Shown: positions 62,101 through 64,000 of the stretch, piece by piece
How the letters are laid out: every line of letters begins with the position of its first letter
Numbering within the stretch: position 1 is the first letter of the stretch
Origin: Sphingomonas soli NBRC 100801
Lineage (GTDB): Bacteria > Pseudomonadota > Alphaproteobacteria > Sphingomonadales > Sphingomonadaceae
DNA length: 64,000 bases
Direction of reading: 5' to 3'
Assembly (NCBI RefSeq): GCF_001591025.1
Contig: NZ_BCTZ01000003.1
Coordinates: forward strand, 1 to 64,000
Notes under the pieces: model-generated
The model's input: only the letters and a program-made list of their open reading frames with translations
What the model was told of the DNA's origin: nothing
Databases searched by the model: none
Translations under genes and position numbers: made by a program

Positions 62101-64000
62101 TGGTGGAGGATGCACCGGAAACGGCGGTAGTCGTGCGAAAGCCGCTGGGGCGGCGGATCGCATTATGGGCCGCAGCCGGGCTGGGGGCGCTGGTGCTGTT
62201 GCTCGTGGCGGCGGTCTTGCTGCTCAACACTCAGCCCGGCCGTGACTTCGTAGTAAAGCAGGTCAATAATTTCACGCTCGCCTCCGGCCTCAATTTCCGG
62301 GTGCAGCGCATCGAAGGGTCGCTGTACGGCGCGATGGTGCTGCGCGGGGTAGAAGTGCGCGACACGCAGGGCGTTTTCGCGACGGCGCAGGAATTGCGCG
62401 TCGATTGGCGACCGTTCAGCTATCTGCGCAATCACCTGGATGTGCGCAGCCTGGCCAGCCCTGAGATCAAGCTCGCGCGGCTTCCGGCGCTCACCGCTTC
62501 GGGCGATCCCAACGCGCCGTTGCTTCCCGATATCGATATCGACATCGGCAAGATCGATGTGGCGCGGATCGACATTGCGCCTGCCGTTGCCGGCCGGCGA
62601 CATCTCGCGCGGCTTTCCGGCAGCGCGCATATCGCAGGCGGGCTTGCGCAGATCGTGGCGGATGCAGGGACAATCGCGACACCGGGCATGGCGGGCGGAG
62701 ACACGCTGACGCTGCGGCTGGAAGCGGTGCCGGACAAGAACCGGTTCGATCTGGGTCTGAAACTCGACGGCCCGGCCAACGGACTGATCGCTGGGTTGGC
62801 GGGCTTCGACGCTCCGCTGGCCGTGAATGTCGACGGGAAGGGCGATTGGGCGAGCTGGCAGGGCAAAGCGGTGGGAACGCTGGGCGGCCAGTCGCTGGCC
62901 GACCTGACGATCACCGCGAAGGAAGGACGCTTCCAGGTGCGTGGGCCGACCAATCCGGGGCTATATATGAAGGGGCCGGTAGAGCGGCTGGCTTCGCCCC
63001 GGCTCGACCTGGACCTTGATGCCAAATGGGCGAACCGCGCGGCGGACGGCGTGCTCAAGCTGCGCTCTTCGGCGCTGGCTGTCGAAGCCAAGGGCATCGT
63101 CGATCTGGGACAGAACCGGTTCGGCAATCTGAACGTCGACGCACTGCTGCTGACGCCCGGCGCGATCGCGCCCAATCTGCGCGGTCGATCAGTGCGGGTC
63201 GGCCTCGCGCTCAATGGCCCCTTCAATGCACCGGTAGTGGACTACAAGATTTCCGCCGCCTCGCTTGCATTTGGCGAGACCGGCGTGGAGCAGCTTTACG
63301 CCGAGGGTCGGGCACGTGTGGATGCAAATCGCATCCTGGTGCCGGTAAAGGCCAGGGCAGCCCGGGTGACGGGCCTGAACGCCGCTGCGGGCGGGCTAGT
63401 GACCAATTTGACCGTCAATGGCGACCTGGCGATTTCGGGGAGCCAGATCCTTTCCGACAATCTCAAGCTGCGCTCGGACCGGATCGATGCGACCGCGATC
63501 CTTGCCGCAGACATGAGCACCGGGCGCTATACCGGCGCGCTGAAAGGCCGGGTCAACGACTATCAGATTGACGGCGTTGGCGTGGTCAATCTGCGTACCG
63601 ACGCGCAATTGTTCGCCGCGCCGGGCGGCGGCTGGGGAATTCGCGGGCAGATTGCGGGCGAGACGCGGCGGATATTCAACGACGGCGCGCGCGAGTTCCT
63701 GGGCGGCAATGCCGTGGCGTCGGCGCGCCTGTCGCTCGATCCCCGCGGCATCGTGACCATCACGGACGTGCGGATGAAGGCACCCGAATTGCGCATCACG
63801 CGCGGATCGGGGCGATATGATCCGGCGGGACCGATCCTGCTCGACATGGATGCGGTGTCCAACAGCTATGGCCCGCTGACGGCGCGGGTGACGGGTACGC
63901 TGGACGCGCCCGAGATATTGCTGAAGGCATCGCGGCCCGGGCTGGGCATCGGGCTGGCGGACCTGACGGCGAAGGTGCGCGGCGAGGGCGATGCCTATGC
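62100..64000 (+). CDS. tamB: TamB, translocation and assembly module (5' part)
   Basis: The first 633 residues of TamB lie in the window; the gene continues beyond 64000. The frame begins MVEDAPETAVVVRKP, has a membrane helix (IALWAAAGLGALVLLLVAAVLLL) and then long beta-rich repeats, typical of the TamB periplasmic groove (FRVQRIEGSLYGAMVLRGVEV). It bridges from the inner membrane to TamA. Its ATG (62100-62102) overlaps the tamA stop by 1 bp, so they form one operon. Confidence 0.92.
   Translation, partial: MVEDAPETAVVVRKPLGRRIALWAAAGLGALVLLLVAAVLLLNTQPGRDFVVKQVNNFTLASGLNFRVQRIEGSLYGAMVLRGVEVRDTQGVFATAQELRVDWRPFSYLRNHLDVRSLASPEIKLARLPALTASGDPNAPLLPDIDIDIGKIDVARIDIAPAVAGRRHLARLSGSAHIAGGLAQIVADAGTIATPGMAGGDTLTLRLEAVPDKNRFDLGLKLDGPANGLIAGLAGFDAPLAVNVDGKGDWASWQGKAVGTLGGQSLADLTITAKEGRFQVRGPTNPGLYMKGPVERLASPRLDLDLDAKWANRAADGVLKLRSSALAVEAKGIVDLGQNRFGNLNVDALLLTPGAIAPNLRGRSVRVGLALNGPFNAPVVDYKISAASLAFGETGVEQLYAEGRARVDANRILVPVKARAARVTGLNAAAGGLVTNLTVNGDLAISGSQILSDNLKLRSDRIDATAILAADMSTGRYTGALKGRVNDYQIDGVGVVNLRTDAQLFAAPGGGWGIRGQIAGETRRIFNDGAREFLGGNAVASARLSLDPRGIVTITDVRMKAPELRITRGSGRYDPAGPILLDMDAVSNSYGPLTARVTGTLDAPEILLKASRPGLGIGLADLTAKVRGEGDAY

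Overview
The window is a GC-rich chromosomal segment of an alphaproteobacterium, most likely a sphingomonad. This rests on gene content (purC/purS/purQ, UPF0262, DUF2849 and DUF934 in a sulfite-reductase operon, a malate synthase G, a tamA-tamB pair, tonB-exbB-exbD-exbD) and on dense REP-like hairpins built around CCCCGG/CCGGGG. No rRNA, transposase, integrase or phage gene was recognised.

Layout. 1-6450 is a compact type II-C CRISPR-Cas system. It holds an array of 24 identical 36-bp repeats read left to right, then cas2, cas1 and a 1046-residue cas9 on the minus strand, then a tracrRNA gene on the minus strand with a recognisable promoter and intrinsic terminator. No csn2 or cas4 is present. 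6590-9313 has tRNA-Arg, a queuosine-precursor transporter, a lysophospholipase-like hydrolase, tRNA-Cys, and an aberrant tRNA-His-like element. 9314-13835 carries purQ, purS and purC, with a Slam-type outer-membrane protein and its TbpB-like lipoprotein between purS and purC. 13944-15793 has two DUF4349 lipoproteins; the first has lost a standard start codon at the edge of a perfect 17-bp palindrome. 16181-25430 holds a LysR regulator, parC, a GGDEF-EAL protein and a cca/nudix/DUF1285 operon, then GNAT, folB and a secreted protein. 25649-28170 is a TonB-ExbB-ExbD-ExbD energy-transduction operon. 28482-34285 has dcd, a sialate O-acetylesterase-like enzyme, cdd, a GH25-like protein, UPF0262 and dnaB. 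35269-39153 is the assimilatory sulfur operon cobA-DUF2849-cysI-DUF934-cysH. 39220-56286 is housekeeping and catabolic genes (GH5 mannanase-like enzyme, BI-1, astD, selO, glycosyltransferase, flavin oxidoreductase, thiolase, prepilin peptidase, coniferyl aldehyde dehydrogenase). 56287-57180 is a mosaic of REP-like repeats. The end has a MarR regulator, glcB, tamA and the start of tamB, which runs off the window.

How the parts connect. The tracrRNA anti-repeat, the repeat and cas9 form one self-consistent RNA-guided nuclease. The sulfur operon couples siroheme precursor synthesis to sulfite and APS reduction. TonB/ExbBD, Slam and its lipoprotein, and TamAB all concern the outer membrane. A shared palindrome (GTTAGCGCTAAC) upstream of two carbohydrate-active genes suggests one LacI-type regulon.
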